Assembly (NCBI GenBank): GCA_902461565.1
Contig: CABPYL010000002.1
Coordinates: 62,001-126,000, forward strand
Origin: an uncultured Porphyromonadaceae bacterium
Lineage (GTDB): Bacteria > Bacteroidota > Bacteroidia > Bacteroidales > Muribaculaceae
Length of the DNA: 64,000 bases
Direction of reading: 5' to 3'
Shown: in pieces, positions 55,018 through 63,976 of the stretch
Position numbering within the stretch: position 1 is the first letter of the stretch
How the letters are laid out: every line of letters starts with the position of its first letter
The notes under the pieces: model-generated
Told to the model about the DNA's origin: nothing
The model's input: the letters and a program-made list of their open reading frames with translations, nothing else
The model's database searches: none
Program-made: the position numbers and the translations under genes

Positions 55018-56090
55018 TTTGCGCTTGTGAATTTAGTGTTTATGAATGCGAATTGATGGATTTATTATTGTTAACTACAGTAGTTCGCGAATCTAAATAA
55101 TACTACCAGTCAATGTAATAGCCCCATCTGTTGTGTTAAATAAATACTTTAATCCTGTTTTGTAATCGCTTGTTCTGCTGGCAGTGTTTCCTCTGTGTCT
55201 GCATGTCATTCACGCCGCGTCCCCGTTCAGCATCTATTTAAATTAATAGATGAGGTATTTTTAGTAAAGCGCTGGGTTAGAGTAGGTGAGTGCTGTGGTT
55301 AATTAGTGTTAAGCTGTTTTTGAACGGTACGGTGCGCGAATGTAAATTCTTTGAATGTTTGTGATGTCTAATTAAGAAACGTAAGCTGGAAATTTCCGGA
55401 TAATAGAATGTTTAGGTTTTAAAATATGTTTTTGTAATTGCAGATCACGAATAGTCCTTCCTCTAATATTTGCATATTCTATCTCGGTTATGGAAGTCTC
55501 TTGAATTCTTGTACTATTTTTCTTTATTTGTTTTTCTCATTGAAATTTCCATCGATTGAGGTCTCTTTATTAATGTGAGAGCCCCTGAGAACTTCGTTTT
55601 CTGGATCGTTCTCGGAACTTTCTGTTAATAGAACATTCTCACGGTTTCAAAAGTTTTTCTAACTTTCTTGTAATTTACTGAATATATGCTAAAAATGCTA
55701 TAGCTACGTGCGGAATTTCATGATTTTTGTTGCTTTTGGAGTGTTCGTAATTATATTTTTTTCGATCTTATTCGTGATCATCTGATGACATCTTTAGTCA
55801 TTTTCCAGCAACGTCGTGCATATTGTGGATACTGCATTCCTTTTTTTGCAAGTCTCGTTGCCTGCTGTATGCGTTGTCGTTTGTTGATGAAATTGCGTGT
55901 AAACTTATTCTGTTCTTTTTGGGAACCGTGTGAACGTTCTATTTACAGAGGCCATGAATTTAACTTAGGCTTTCTCGTTTTTCAATACAAATATTCTGCG
56001 TGTCTTCTTGTTTTATAATCATGATTATGTTAAATATATGCATTTCGAAAAGATCTTGCTCTATTGTCGCCGCCCTTCAAGAGTTTATAT
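55018..56090. other. AT-rich gene-poor stretch
   Basis: About 1.1 kb without a credible gene, visibly AT-rich. It contains an 8-bp perfect inverted repeat (55231-55238 with 55245-55252) and scattered GAACTT/GTTCTC repeats (about 55590-55640) with only weak pairing. A 54-codon minus-strand frame (55942-55778) without an ATG near its start has a basic composition and may be a gene fragment. I assign no function. Confidence 0.5.
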
Positions 56091-56096
56091 TAAAAA

Positions 56097-56312
56097 CTAA
56101 TATGGAGAAGCAGCGTTCATTAACTCTCTTGGCTTAATACAACAACTATCGGCAGCTAATGTATCACAATCCAATTGACAGGCACACTCACTATTGTCGG
56201 TGGACCGCTGATGGTTTCGTGTCTCAAGGCTTGGTCCATTTGCTGCAACGATGTATAAATAAACAAACATATTGATTATCAATATCAGGATAAAAAGCGG
56301 AATCAGTTTCAT
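56097..56312 (-). CDS. Candidate small membrane-anchored cysteine-rich protein
   Basis: 71 codons. The N-terminus MKLIPLFILILIINMFVYLY is a strong membrane or signal segment. The rest is polar with five cysteines clustered in CACQLDC and SCC. No homologue is recognised. It lies directly downstream of the structured region at 56363-56540 and starts two bases after a copy of the repeat that also forms part of that structure. No Shine-Dalgarno is seen. The coding status is uncertain. Confidence 0.35.
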   Translation of the reverse strand: MKLIPLFILILIINMFVYLYIVAANGPSLETRNHQRSTDNSECACQLDCDTLAADSCCIKPRELMNAASPY

Positions 56313-56314
56313 AA

Positions 56315-56330
56315 GGCGATTTTACAAGAG
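56315..56330 (-). repeat. Second copy of the CTTGT..ATCGCC repeat, next to the small ORF start
   Basis: The minus-strand sequence CTCTTGTAAAATCGCC matches 56498-56482 (CTTCTTGTGAAATCGCC). Both can pair with 56402-56384 (GGCGATACCGACAAGAGAG). The copy here sits two bases before the ATG at 56312. Confidence 0.6.
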
Positions 56331-56362
56331 TTCTCTGCAGCCAAACGAGAGATTTGAAGATA

Positions 56363-56540
56363 GAAAAATGGGCTGCCTCCATGCTCTCTTGTCGGTATCG
56401 CCAAACACCTGAATACACGCACGGAAAGGCAACCCATATTGTATGAGCTGTCGCCGTGCCTTGTGTATTCTTTTGATAGTTGGCGATTTCACAAGAAGTA
56501 AGGCACTTTTCTGTAGTTTTAAAAGTATGTCTACTCTAAG
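56363..56540 (-). ncRNA. Candidate structured RNA (6S-like RNA or attenuator leader)
   Basis: The minus-strand transcript from the promoter at 56547-56554 would run about 178 nt to a U-run. Fold 1 is a long imperfect hairpin. Its paired blocks are 56507-56512 with 56362-56367, 56501-56505 with 56374-56378, 56491-56495 with 56388-56392, 56480-56486 with 56398-56404, 56463-56470 with 56411-56418, and 56454-56459 with 56419-56424. Fold 2 pairs 56437-56427 with 56378-56368 and 56424-56419 with 56384-56379, followed by U residues. The folds share 56424-56419. Size and rod shape fit 6S RNA; the exclusive folds fit an attenuator. Pairing was found by eye only. Confidence 0.45.
56364..56437 (-). terminator. 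Terminator-like alternative stem
   Basis: An 11-bp stem (ATGGGTTGCCT with AGGCAGCCCAT, one G-U pair), then a 2-base bulge and six more pairs (CCGTGC with GCATGG), is followed directly by four or five T on the minus strand. The loop is long (about 34 bases). Confidence 0.45.
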
Positions 56541-56546
56541 ACCCGA

Positions 56547-56554
56547 CAAAGGTA
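56547..56554 (-). promoter_or_regulatory. -7 box of the candidate structured RNA
   Basis: TACCTTTG on the minus strand. No good TTTG lies 20 bp upstream. Confidence 0.45.
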
Positions 56555-56660
56555 CATATTTTTTATGAGAATTGATCTACATGATTGGCAAAGTACTCAG
56601 GATATATAAGATATTTTTTAACGCGATTCATTATTATTAAAATACCCTCTTATGATATCG

Positions 56661-56692
56661 CTTGATTATGTAGCTGAAAATTCGTAACTTTG
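56661..56692 (+). promoter_or_regulatory. uvrA promoter
   Basis: TTG (56662-56664), 20-bp spacer, TAACTTTG (56685-56692). The ATG follows at 56713. I see no SOS box. Confidence 0.65.
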
Positions 56693-56712
56693 TAAGTTAA
56701 TCAAATTCAGAT

Positions 56713-59502
56713 ATGTCAGTTTCCAATATATGTATAAAGGGCGCCAGGGTCAATAATCTAAAGAATATTGATGTAGAAATCCCACGTAATAAGCTTGTTG
56801 TAATCACAGGCTTGTCGGGCTCCGGCAAATCGTCATTAGCTTTCGATACTCTCTATGCCGAGGGGCGTCGGCGCTATGTTGTAAGTCTTTCTTCATATGC
56901 CCGCCAGTTTATGGGCAAGATGCAGAAGCCCGAGTGTGATTTCATTCGTGGTCTACCCCCCGCAATCGCAATCGAACAAAAAGTAAATACTCGTAATCCG
57001 CGCTCGACCGTAGGTACTTCAACGGAAATATACGACTACATACGAATGCTTTTTGGCCGTGTCGGGCATACTTTTTCGCCTGTTACAGGCGAAGAAGTGA
57101 AGAAACACAGTGTTGAGGATATTCTTGCTTATGTGTCTGCATTTCCACGAGGTACTCGCGCAGCTGTAGCCGCGCCAATTACACTTGATGAAGGACGTTC
57201 GTTAGAACAGCAGCTCGAAATCTTTAAGAAAGAAGGCTATACCCGAGTAATAAATTCGAATAACGAGTTTATTGAGATAGAAGATTATAAAGCAGAAAAA
57301 GGTGATACTCCCCTCCTCCTCGTCGACAGACTTGTCCTATCAGATGAGAAAGATGAGATATCACGATTGGCAGAGTCGGTCGAGACGGCCTTTTTTGAGG
57401 GCAATGACGAGTGTGTTATGCTTGCATGGCCGGATGGTCATGATGAACCGGTGAGCAAGAATTTCTCAAAACGATTCGAAGCCGACGGCATCACTTTTGT
57501 CGAGCCAAACGAGCAGATGTTCAATTTCAACAATCCGCTTGGTGTCTGTCCTAACTGTGAGGGTTTTGGCAATACTCTCGATATCGCCGAAAATCTCGTT
57601 ATTCCGCAGCAATGGCTATCGCTGTATGAAGGAGCCGTAGCACCCTGGCGAGGTAGTTTTTCCAATTGGCTTAAAGACTTTATGGCGGCGACTTATAAGT
57701 TTGATTTTCCAATACACGAACCTTATAGCCAGCTTTCGTCTGAGCAAAAGCGTTTACTCTGGGAGGGCGACGGCAAAGATATAAAGGGTATTGATGCGTT
57801 CTTCGATTTTGTGCGTTCCAAACGTCAGTCTATAGAATACCGCATGATTCTCGCTCGTTACCGTGGTCGTACGATTTGCCATGCGTGTCATGGCTCGCGT
57901 TTGCGTCCCGAAGCAATGTATGTAAAAGTTGGAGGCAAAACTATCGCGGAATTGGTGAGAATGCCGGTATCTGAGCTTAAAACATGGTTCGATAATTTAA
58001 CCCTTGACGGCCACGACGCCAAAATAGCTGCGCGTTTGCTACTGGAGATTAAGAAACGTCTTTCTTTCCTCTATGATGTTGGCCTTGGATATCTTACGCT
58101 CGACCGCGTGAGCAATAGTCTTTCCGGTGGCGAGAGCCAGCGAATAAATCTTGCAACATCGCTTGGCAGTAGTCTTGTTGGTTCGCTTTATATTCTTGAT
58201 GAGCCGTCCATCGGACTGCATTCCCGCGATACCGATCGTTTAATATCCGTGCTTAAGAAACTCCGGGATCTTGGGAATACTGTTGTTGTGGTCGAGCATG
58301 ACGAAGAGATTATGCGCGCAGCAGATTATGTTATCGATGTGGGACCGGATGCCGGTCGCCTCGGAGGTCGTATTGTATTCAGCGGCACACCCGAAAAACT
58401 TGAAAATGCCGATTGTTATACTGCGAAATATCTTACGGGACGTCTGGAAATACCCGTGCCAAAAAGCCGCAGGCCTCTTCATGATTTCATAAAGGTTGAG
58501 AAAGCCACGGAGCATAATCTTAAAGATATCGACGTGGCATTCCCTCTTGGTGTCATGACAGTCGTTACAGGTGTAAGCGGATCAGGAAAATCTACGTTGG
58601 TGCGTGATATTTTCTATCGTGGGTTATGCCGCAAAATTTACAACGAAGGCGATGCTCCCGGCATGCATCGGGATATTACGGGCGATTTAAAACGCGTAAA
58701 AGATATCGTTTTCGTGGATCAGAATCCTATCGGAAAGTCTACGCGGTCAAACCCCGCTACATATCTGAAGGCATACGATGAAATACGTTCGCTTATGGCC
58801 TCGAGACAGGCCGCGCGACAGATGGGACTGACTGCAGCCGATTTCTCATTCAATACCGAAGGCGGACGCTGCGAAGCCTGCAAGGGCGAGGGACGCATAA
58901 CCATAGAGATGCAGTTTCTGGCCGATGTTACCATCGAATGTGAGGAATGTCATGGCAAACGTTTTCAGCGCGATGTCCTTCAGGTGATGTATCGTGGTAA
59001 GAATATTTATGATATACTTGAAATGACCGTAGACGAAGCCATATCTTTCTTCGGAGAGGATAAAGAAGAACGCACTGCCGAAAGGATTGTCGCGCGCCTG
59101 CAGCCGCTTCAAGACGTCGGATTAGGATATATCAAGCTGGGGCAGTCCTCCTCTACTCTCTCCGGCGGCGAGAACCAGCGCGTAAAGCTTGCCTATTTCC
59201 TGGCTATGGGTGCCTCTTCTCCTACAGTCTTTATATTCGACGAGCCTACAACAGGGCTTCATTTCCACGACATCCAGTTACTCCTGTCGTCCTTCGACCG
59301 ACTTATAAAACTCGGACATACACTTGTAATAGTAGAGCATAATCTCGACGTTATCAAGTGTGCCGATTATATCATCGATATGGGACCGGAAGGCGGAGAG
59401 GCTGGTGGTAACGTTGTTGTAACAGGCACTCCTGAACAAATTGCCACATGCCCCGAAAGTCTCACCGGCACATATCTGCAGGAGAAACTACTTAAAAAGT
59501 AA
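56713..59502 (+). CDS. uvrA: Excinuclease ABC subunit A
   Basis: 929 residues. Damage recognition in nucleotide excision repair. Two ABC ATPase modules: Walker A GLSGSGKSSLAFDTLY and GVSGSGKSTLVRDI; signature motifs SGGESQR and SGGENQR; zinc modules CPNCEGFGN/CHACHGSRLR and CEACKGEGR/CEECHGKRF. The last 11 bases overlap the tail of the opposing DUF5686 gene. Confidence 0.97.
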   Translation: MSVSNICIKGARVNNLKNIDVEIPRNKLVVITGLSGSGKSSLAFDTLYAEGRRRYVVSLSSYARQFMGKMQKPECDFIRGLPPAIAIEQKVNTRNPRSTVGTSTEIYDYIRMLFGRVGHTFSPVTGEEVKKHSVEDILAYVSAFPRGTRAAVAAPITLDEGRSLEQQLEIFKKEGYTRVINSNNEFIEIEDYKAEKGDTPLLLVDRLVLSDEKDEISRLAESVETAFFEGNDECVMLAWPDGHDEPVSKNFSKRFEADGITFVEPNEQMFNFNNPLGVCPNCEGFGNTLDIAENLVIPQQWLSLYEGAVAPWRGSFSNWLKDFMAATYKFDFPIHEPYSQLSSEQKRLLWEGDGKDIKGIDAFFDFVRSKRQSIEYRMILARYRGRTICHACHGSRLRPEAMYVKVGGKTIAELVRMPVSELKTWFDNLTLDGHDAKIAARLLLEIKKRLSFLYDVGLGYLTLDRVSNSLSGGESQRINLATSLGSSLVGSLYILDEPSIGLHSRDTDRLISVLKKLRDLGNTVVVVEHDEEIMRAADYVIDVGPDAGRLGGRIVFSGTPEKLENADCYTAKYLTGRLEIPVPKSRRPLHDFIKVEKATEHNLKDIDVAFPLGVMTVVTGVSGSGKSTLVRDIFYRGLCRKIYNEGDAPGMHRDITGDLKRVKDIVFVDQNPIGKSTRSNPATYLKAYDEIRSLMASRQAARQMGLTAADFSFNTEGGRCEACKGEGRITIEMQFLADVTIECEECHGKRFQRDVLQVMYRGKNIYDILEMTVDEAISFFGEDKEERTAERIVARLQPLQDVGLGYIKLGQSSSTLSGGENQRVKLAYFLAMGASSPTVFIFDEPTTGLHFHDIQLLLSSFDRLIKLGHTLVIVEHNLDVIKCADYIIDMGPEGGEAGGNVVVTGTPEQIATCPESLTGTYLQEKLLKK

Positions 59503-62041
59503 AGTGCATGGCGATACGGATACCGCTACGGTCTATTTTATAGGGAACATCGCGGTAGTTCAGTCGCCATACATAGTCTACCCGGAGAATAGTAAAAATA
59601 TTGTCAAGCCCTGCGGAAATTTCCATGTAGGGCTTGTTCATTTTGCTTACAGCGGCATCTGCAGGGAAGGCATACAGATCTTTGTTGAAGGTCGGATTGT
59701 TCCTGTCTGACAGTTTACCATATAGACCGCTGAAGCTGACAATTTCGCGTAGACGAAGATTTCGGAAGCCCGGAATAAGATTGAACAATGCTCCGCGCAA
59801 ATGCCAGCTTATATGCCATGATGCGTACGTGGAGTTTATGAATTCCATAGGATTCATAAGCGCGAAACTCCCGGGTTGAATCGTATAGGAAAGGTTGGCA
59901 TTCGGTATAAACAGTTCGGGGAAAGGTGCGGCTGCCCATACATGACCTCCGGAAAAACTTGTCCGCAGTTTCCCGAGTATAGACAGTGATAAATCCTTAG
60001 AGACTGAAAGCTCAGTCCGGTTTACGCAGAATGTGGAACCTAAATTTTTTGGAGCCCACTGGTGCGTCAGTTCAAGTACGAGGGCATCGCGGTTAACCGG
60101 AACGCGCATGCTGCGCATCTGAAAGAATTTCTCGCCCGGAGCATACCGCAGCGTAAGACCGAGTACAGTTTCGTTATAGTGGGTGAATTCTGCACCGAAA
60201 CCGTTTACGAAACGTACGAATGGCGATGCTTCCTCGCGGATATGACTTACCTTTGCCACAAGCGAGAAATTGTTGGCAAGTTCGAGAGTATACGTTCCTT
60301 CTGTCTCTCGACGGTATGTGAAGCGATCATCGGGCATTCGTGCAAGCGACAGCACAAAATTGTCGGCGTTGGTGTATAGATAATGTGTGCCAAGACGGTC
60401 GATATCATATTTGTGTCCGATTCTAAAGGAATGTATCGGAAACTCCCCCGGATGATATTTTTTTGTCGGGAAGGAATATTCACCTTCTACTTTATATTTC
60501 CATTTGCGGTCGCGAAAACCATATGCGACGTATCCGCTTGCAAAAAGATGTGGATTCAAATTTGCTGTGGTGAAGCCACCAAGGCGCAGACGCAATCCTT
60601 CTAAAGTGTTGTAACTTGCCAGAGTGTTTACCGGCCCGATGTCGAATCGGCTCTCTTTTCCTGTGGGGATATATCCGCGTTCCAATACTTTTATAATTTG
60701 TTCGCCCCAATAGAATAACTTGTTTCGGCGCAGGCGTTGCATCAGCAGTTCCACCCTGCTCTCGCCCTTTTGCATATCTGTCAGGCGTGCATTCTGCCAG
60801 AAAAGGCTGTCGCGGGAGTAAGCCTCCGGTTCAATATAAATATTCCCAATACGACTGAATATAGCCTTTGCTGAATCCGGTTTCTCAAACGAATGGTTGT
60901 TGAAGTTGATTTTCCTGGAGATATACAGTTGTGGTGTGCCTGGAATAACCTGCATTACCGCGAACATATTGTCGCTTAGTTTCTGTCGTGAACCGTTCGG
61001 AGCCTTTTTGAAATCCTGCCTGATTTTAAGTGCTTTTACATAGTTCAGATTGATATCGTCGTCAACCTCCATATCTACCCGTCGCACGAACATCGTTGTA
61101 TCGTTTGCCGGCACATAAAGATGACCTTTGAAGCCGAAAGAGGCCTTGTTGCGCGGATAAAAGGCCAGAACGATATGTTTCTGGTCGCTGTCGTCAAGCA
61201 TTGCGGTGCTGTCCACAAGGTAGAACCGGTAGAAATCGGGAGACAGCGACGATAAGGGGCTGACAAAAGTATTACGCAGAAGCGGGATGTCGTTTGCGTA
61301 TAATTCAACGTCGCGCAGAAGATCATCGAGGATTGTTTGCACATTATCTTGCTCCATGAATTCGTCGAGACCATTGCTTTTTACGCCGTGGATGATGTTT
61401 TTCTCGCTATGGGGCGATTTACGGTAAGCGTAAGAGGATGAGCGTTCTTTTACGGACACGTTCAGAACCGGCTTTCCGTCTATCTCTGATGTATCTACAT
61501 GCTCTGACAGGTAAGGCATCTTCTTCAACATCCTGTTTTGTGAAGCTGTGGTGTCGAAATCATTGATACCAATGGAAATACGCTCATATTTGTCAAAAGA
61601 GTAATAATCGTTATTCTTCGGATCGGTCCGATCTGCGCTATTTCTTATCCTGCGAGCGAATTCTACTGCAGGGTTATTTTTTTTGGAATACTTTTTTTTC
61701 TTTACAATTATTTCCGCCAGTTCCTGTGAAACCGGTGAGAGGTTGATATCGTACAATTGTATGGACGATTTGCGCAGTGGCACAGATTTGGGCTCATATC
61801 CCTGGCACGAAGCTATAATTTCAGTTGCACCGACCGGTACTCGAATTTCAAAGAAACCTTTGCTGTCGGCCACTGCAGACGTATTTGTATCCTTTATGCG
61901 CACCGATGCAAATGGCAGGCCCTCTAACGAAACGGAATCGCGCACAATACCCTTGGCCGTGTTCTGGGCCATCAGAGAGCCCCCGGTTTGGACAAGCAGG
62001 AACAGGAGCAGACAAATAATGCTTTTGGGTGCCGCGTACAT
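59492..62041 (-). CDS. DUF5686 protein with carboxypeptidase-like regulatory domain
   Basis: 849 residues. A signal peptide (ends SLMAQ) precedes a carboxypeptidase-regulatory-like beta-sandwich (GIVRDSVSLEGLPFASVRIK to about residue 105), then the DUF5686 region ending in a long series of amphipathic strands that suggests an outer-membrane barrel. The family is widespread in Bacteroidetes and of unknown function; the domain order is like that of TonB-dependent receptors but no plug domain is seen. Start 62041 (ATG) is preferred to the in-frame TTG at 62044. Confidence 0.85.
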   Translation of the reverse strand: MYAAPKSIICLLLFLLVQTGGSLMAQNTAKGIVRDSVSLEGLPFASVRIKDTNTSAVADSKGFFEIRVPVGATEIIASCQGYEPKSVPLRKSSIQLYDINLSPVSQELAEIIVKKKKYSKKNNPAVEFARRIRNSADRTDPKNNDYYSFDKYERISIGINDFDTTASQNRMLKKMPYLSEHVDTSEIDGKPVLNVSVKERSSSYAYRKSPHSEKNIIHGVKSNGLDEFMEQDNVQTILDDLLRDVELYANDIPLLRNTFVSPLSSLSPDFYRFYLVDSTAMLDDSDQKHIVLAFYPRNKASFGFKGHLYVPANDTTMFVRRVDMEVDDDINLNYVKALKIRQDFKKAPNGSRQKLSDNMFAVMQVIPGTPQLYISRKINFNNHSFEKPDSAKAIFSRIGNIYIEPEAYSRDSLFWQNARLTDMQKGESRVELLMQRLRRNKLFYWGEQIIKVLERGYIPTGKESRFDIGPVNTLASYNTLEGLRLRLGGFTTANLNPHLFASGYVAYGFRDRKWKYKVEGEYSFPTKKYHPGEFPIHSFRIGHKYDIDRLGTHYLYTNADNFVLSLARMPDDRFTYRRETEGTYTLELANNFSLVAKVSHIREEASPFVRFVNGFGAEFTHYNETVLGLTLRYAPGEKFFQMRSMRVPVNRDALVLELTHQWAPKNLGSTFCVNRTELSVSKDLSLSILGKLRTSFSGGHVWAAAPFPELFIPNANLSYTIQPGSFALMNPMEFINSTYASWHISWHLRGALFNLIPGFRNLRLREIVSFSGLYGKLSDRNNPTFNKDLYAFPADAAVSKMNKPYMEISAGLDNIFTILRVDYVWRLNYRDVPYKIDRSGIRIAMHFTF

Positions 62042-62078
62042 CAAATATTTATTGTAATTTTATGCAAAATTTCGAACT

Positions 62079-62531
62079 ATGGCAAAGGAAATAGAACGCA
62101 AGTTTTTAGTTAGAAACGATTCGTATAAGGCTTTCGCCGTCGGTAATGATGAAATTGCCCAAGGTTATATTTCGACCGATCCTGACGGCACTGTGCGTGT
62201 GCGCCTGAAAGGAGAAAAGGCATTTCTTACAGTTAAGACTCGTAATCAAGGATGCGTCCGCAATGAGTGGGAATATGAAATCCCTGCTGCTGATGCGCGT
62301 CAGATGCTCGAGAATTGCCGGGGGTGCATTATTAGCAAAACACGTTATTATATTCCTGCCGACGATGGACTGCAATGGGAGGTAGACGAATTTCACGGAA
62401 CACGTCAGGGGCTTACTGTCGCCGAAATAGAATTGCCAAGCGAAGATACCGCATTCGCGATACCCTCGTTTATCGGCGACGAAGTTACCGGCGATCCCGC
62501 ATATTATAACTCTTCGCTCTCCAAAGGCTGA
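62079..62531 (+). CDS. CYTH domain protein (triphosphate tunnel enzyme-like)
   Basis: 150 residues. The N-terminal EIERK motif (Glu4, Glu6, Lys8) and alternating charged strands (VRVRLKG, FLTVKTR, EWEYEIP, KTRYYIP, WEVDEFHG, VAEIELP) form the tunnel of CYTH enzymes that hydrolyse inorganic triphosphate or similar substrates. Short single-domain forms like this are common. The last 28 bases overlap the opposing rlmD gene. Confidence 0.9.
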   Translation: MAKEIERKFLVRNDSYKAFAVGNDEIAQGYISTDPDGTVRVRLKGEKAFLTVKTRNQGCVRNEWEYEIPAADARQMLENCRGCIISKTRYYIPADDGLQWEVDEFHGTRQGLTVAEIELPSEDTAFAIPSFIGDEVTGDPAYYNSSLSKG

Positions 62532-63976
62532 GTGCCCTCCTGGCTGTCATCGACAACAGAAGCAGGTTTATCGCGGCGTACGAGGCGTACCACGTTCTCT
62601 ACGTGTTGTGTGTGTGGGAACATATCAACCGGCTGAACGGCATCGACACCGTACTTGCAGTCAAGCAGATTAATGTCGCGCGCTTGCGTGGCGGCATTGC
62701 AGCTTACATACACTATCACCTTCGGTTCAGCCCTAAGAATGGTTTCCACAACATCGGTGTGCATGCCTGCGCGTGGTGGGTCAACAATCATAACGTCCGG
62801 ATGCCCGTGCGCAGCAATGAAATCGTCGTTAAGCACGTCTTTCATATCGCCTGCAAAGAACTTTGTATTGTCAATACCGTTTATCGCTGAATTGATTTTC
62901 GCGTCCTCGATTGCTTCTGGTACGTATTCGATTCCTATAACTTTGGCAGCATTACGGCTTACAAAGTTTGCGATTGTACCCGTGCCTGTATAGAGGTCGT
63001 AGACGAGTTCGTTGCCTGTAAGCGAAGCCATATCGCGGGCAACATTATACAACTTGCATGCAGTGCGTGAATTTGTCTGGAAAAACGATTTTGGACCAAT
63101 CCTGAAACGGAGACCTTCCATATCTTCCTCGATATATTCTCTGCCGGAATACAGGATTACGTCTTGGTCGGCAATGGTGTCATTCACTTTTTTGTTCACT
63201 ACATACATCAGTGATGTTACGTTGAAGTTTTCCTTTATAGCATTCATCAGGCCGTCAAGTTCCTGCGGACGATCCTGTCCTACCACAACGATAACCATAA
63301 GTTCGCCAGTGGTTGTCGTACGGATAAGGAGTGTACGGATAAATCCTTCCTGGGCGCGCAGATCATAGAAAGGAAGATTTCGTTCTTTGCAGTATTTCTT
63401 TACAAACAGACGGATATCATTGCACCATTCCGGCTGCAGATGGCAGCGATTGATGTCCAGAACCTTGTCGAAAGCGCCTGAAATGTGAAAACCGGCAGCA
63501 TCCCGGTCGGGAAAATCCTGCCCGCTCTGTAACTGTTCGAATGTAAGCCAACAGCGGTTGGAAAAGGTGTATTCCAGTTTATTCCTGTATTCCCATATCT
63601 GGTCGCTGCCTACGCATGCCGGAATCTCAGGGAGATCTACTTTTGCAATACGCTCCAGCGCGTCTACAACTTGCTGGCGTTTGCATTTAAGCTGATATTC
63701 GTATGGCAGGTGCTGCCAGCTGCAGCCGCCACATACGGAGAAGTGCTCGCATCGAGGTTCCACCCTAACCTTACCGGGTTGAACAATGCGCTCGATACGG
63801 CCTATAGCGTAACTTTTCTTTTTTTTCTGTAATTGTATGTCAACAATGTCGCCGGGCGCACCAAAAGGCGCGAACACTACCATATCGTTTACGCGCGTTA
63901 TGGCGTTGCCTTCGGCGGCAACATCGGTTATCTCAACATTCTCCAGCAACGGGAGTTGTTTCTTTTTTCTTGCCAT
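62504..63976 (-). CDS. rlmD: 23S rRNA (uracil-1939 C5) methyltransferase
   Basis: 490 residues. An N-terminal TRAM domain (about 10-70), an iron-sulfur cluster motif C-x5-C-GG-C (CEHFSVCGGC) with a fourth Cys in LKCKRQQV, and a SAM domain with YDLYTGTGTIANF, DPPRAG and the catalytic cysteine in YVSCNAATQARD. It shares the TRAM and cluster with RlmCD/TrmA relatives, so the exact uridine is inferred by family. Confidence 0.88.
   Translation of the reverse strand: MARKKKQLPLLENVEITDVAAEGNAITRVNDMVVFAPFGAPGDIVDIQLQKKKKSYAIGRIERIVQPGKVRVEPRCEHFSVCGGCSWQHLPYEYQLKCKRQQVVDALERIAKVDLPEIPACVGSDQIWEYRNKLEYTFSNRCWLTFEQLQSGQDFPDRDAAGFHISGAFDKVLDINRCHLQPEWCNDIRLFVKKYCKERNLPFYDLRAQEGFIRTLLIRTTTTGELMVIVVVGQDRPQELDGLMNAIKENFNVTSLMYVVNKKVNDTIADQDVILYSGREYIEEDMEGLRFRIGPKSFFQTNSRTACKLYNVARDMASLTGNELVYDLYTGTGTIANFVSRNAAKVIGIEYVPEAIEDAKINSAINGIDNTKFFAGDMKDVLNDDFIAAHGHPDVMIVDPPRAGMHTDVVETILRAEPKVIVYVSCNAATQARDINLLDCKYGVDAVQPVDMFPHTQHVENVVRLVRRDKPASVVDDSQEGTQPLESEEL

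Noticed and set aside
56322..56549. 75-codon minus-strand frame through the structured RNA region
   Set aside because: Its start lies within the -7 box, and the sequence is better explained by the base-paired arms; no family resemblance.
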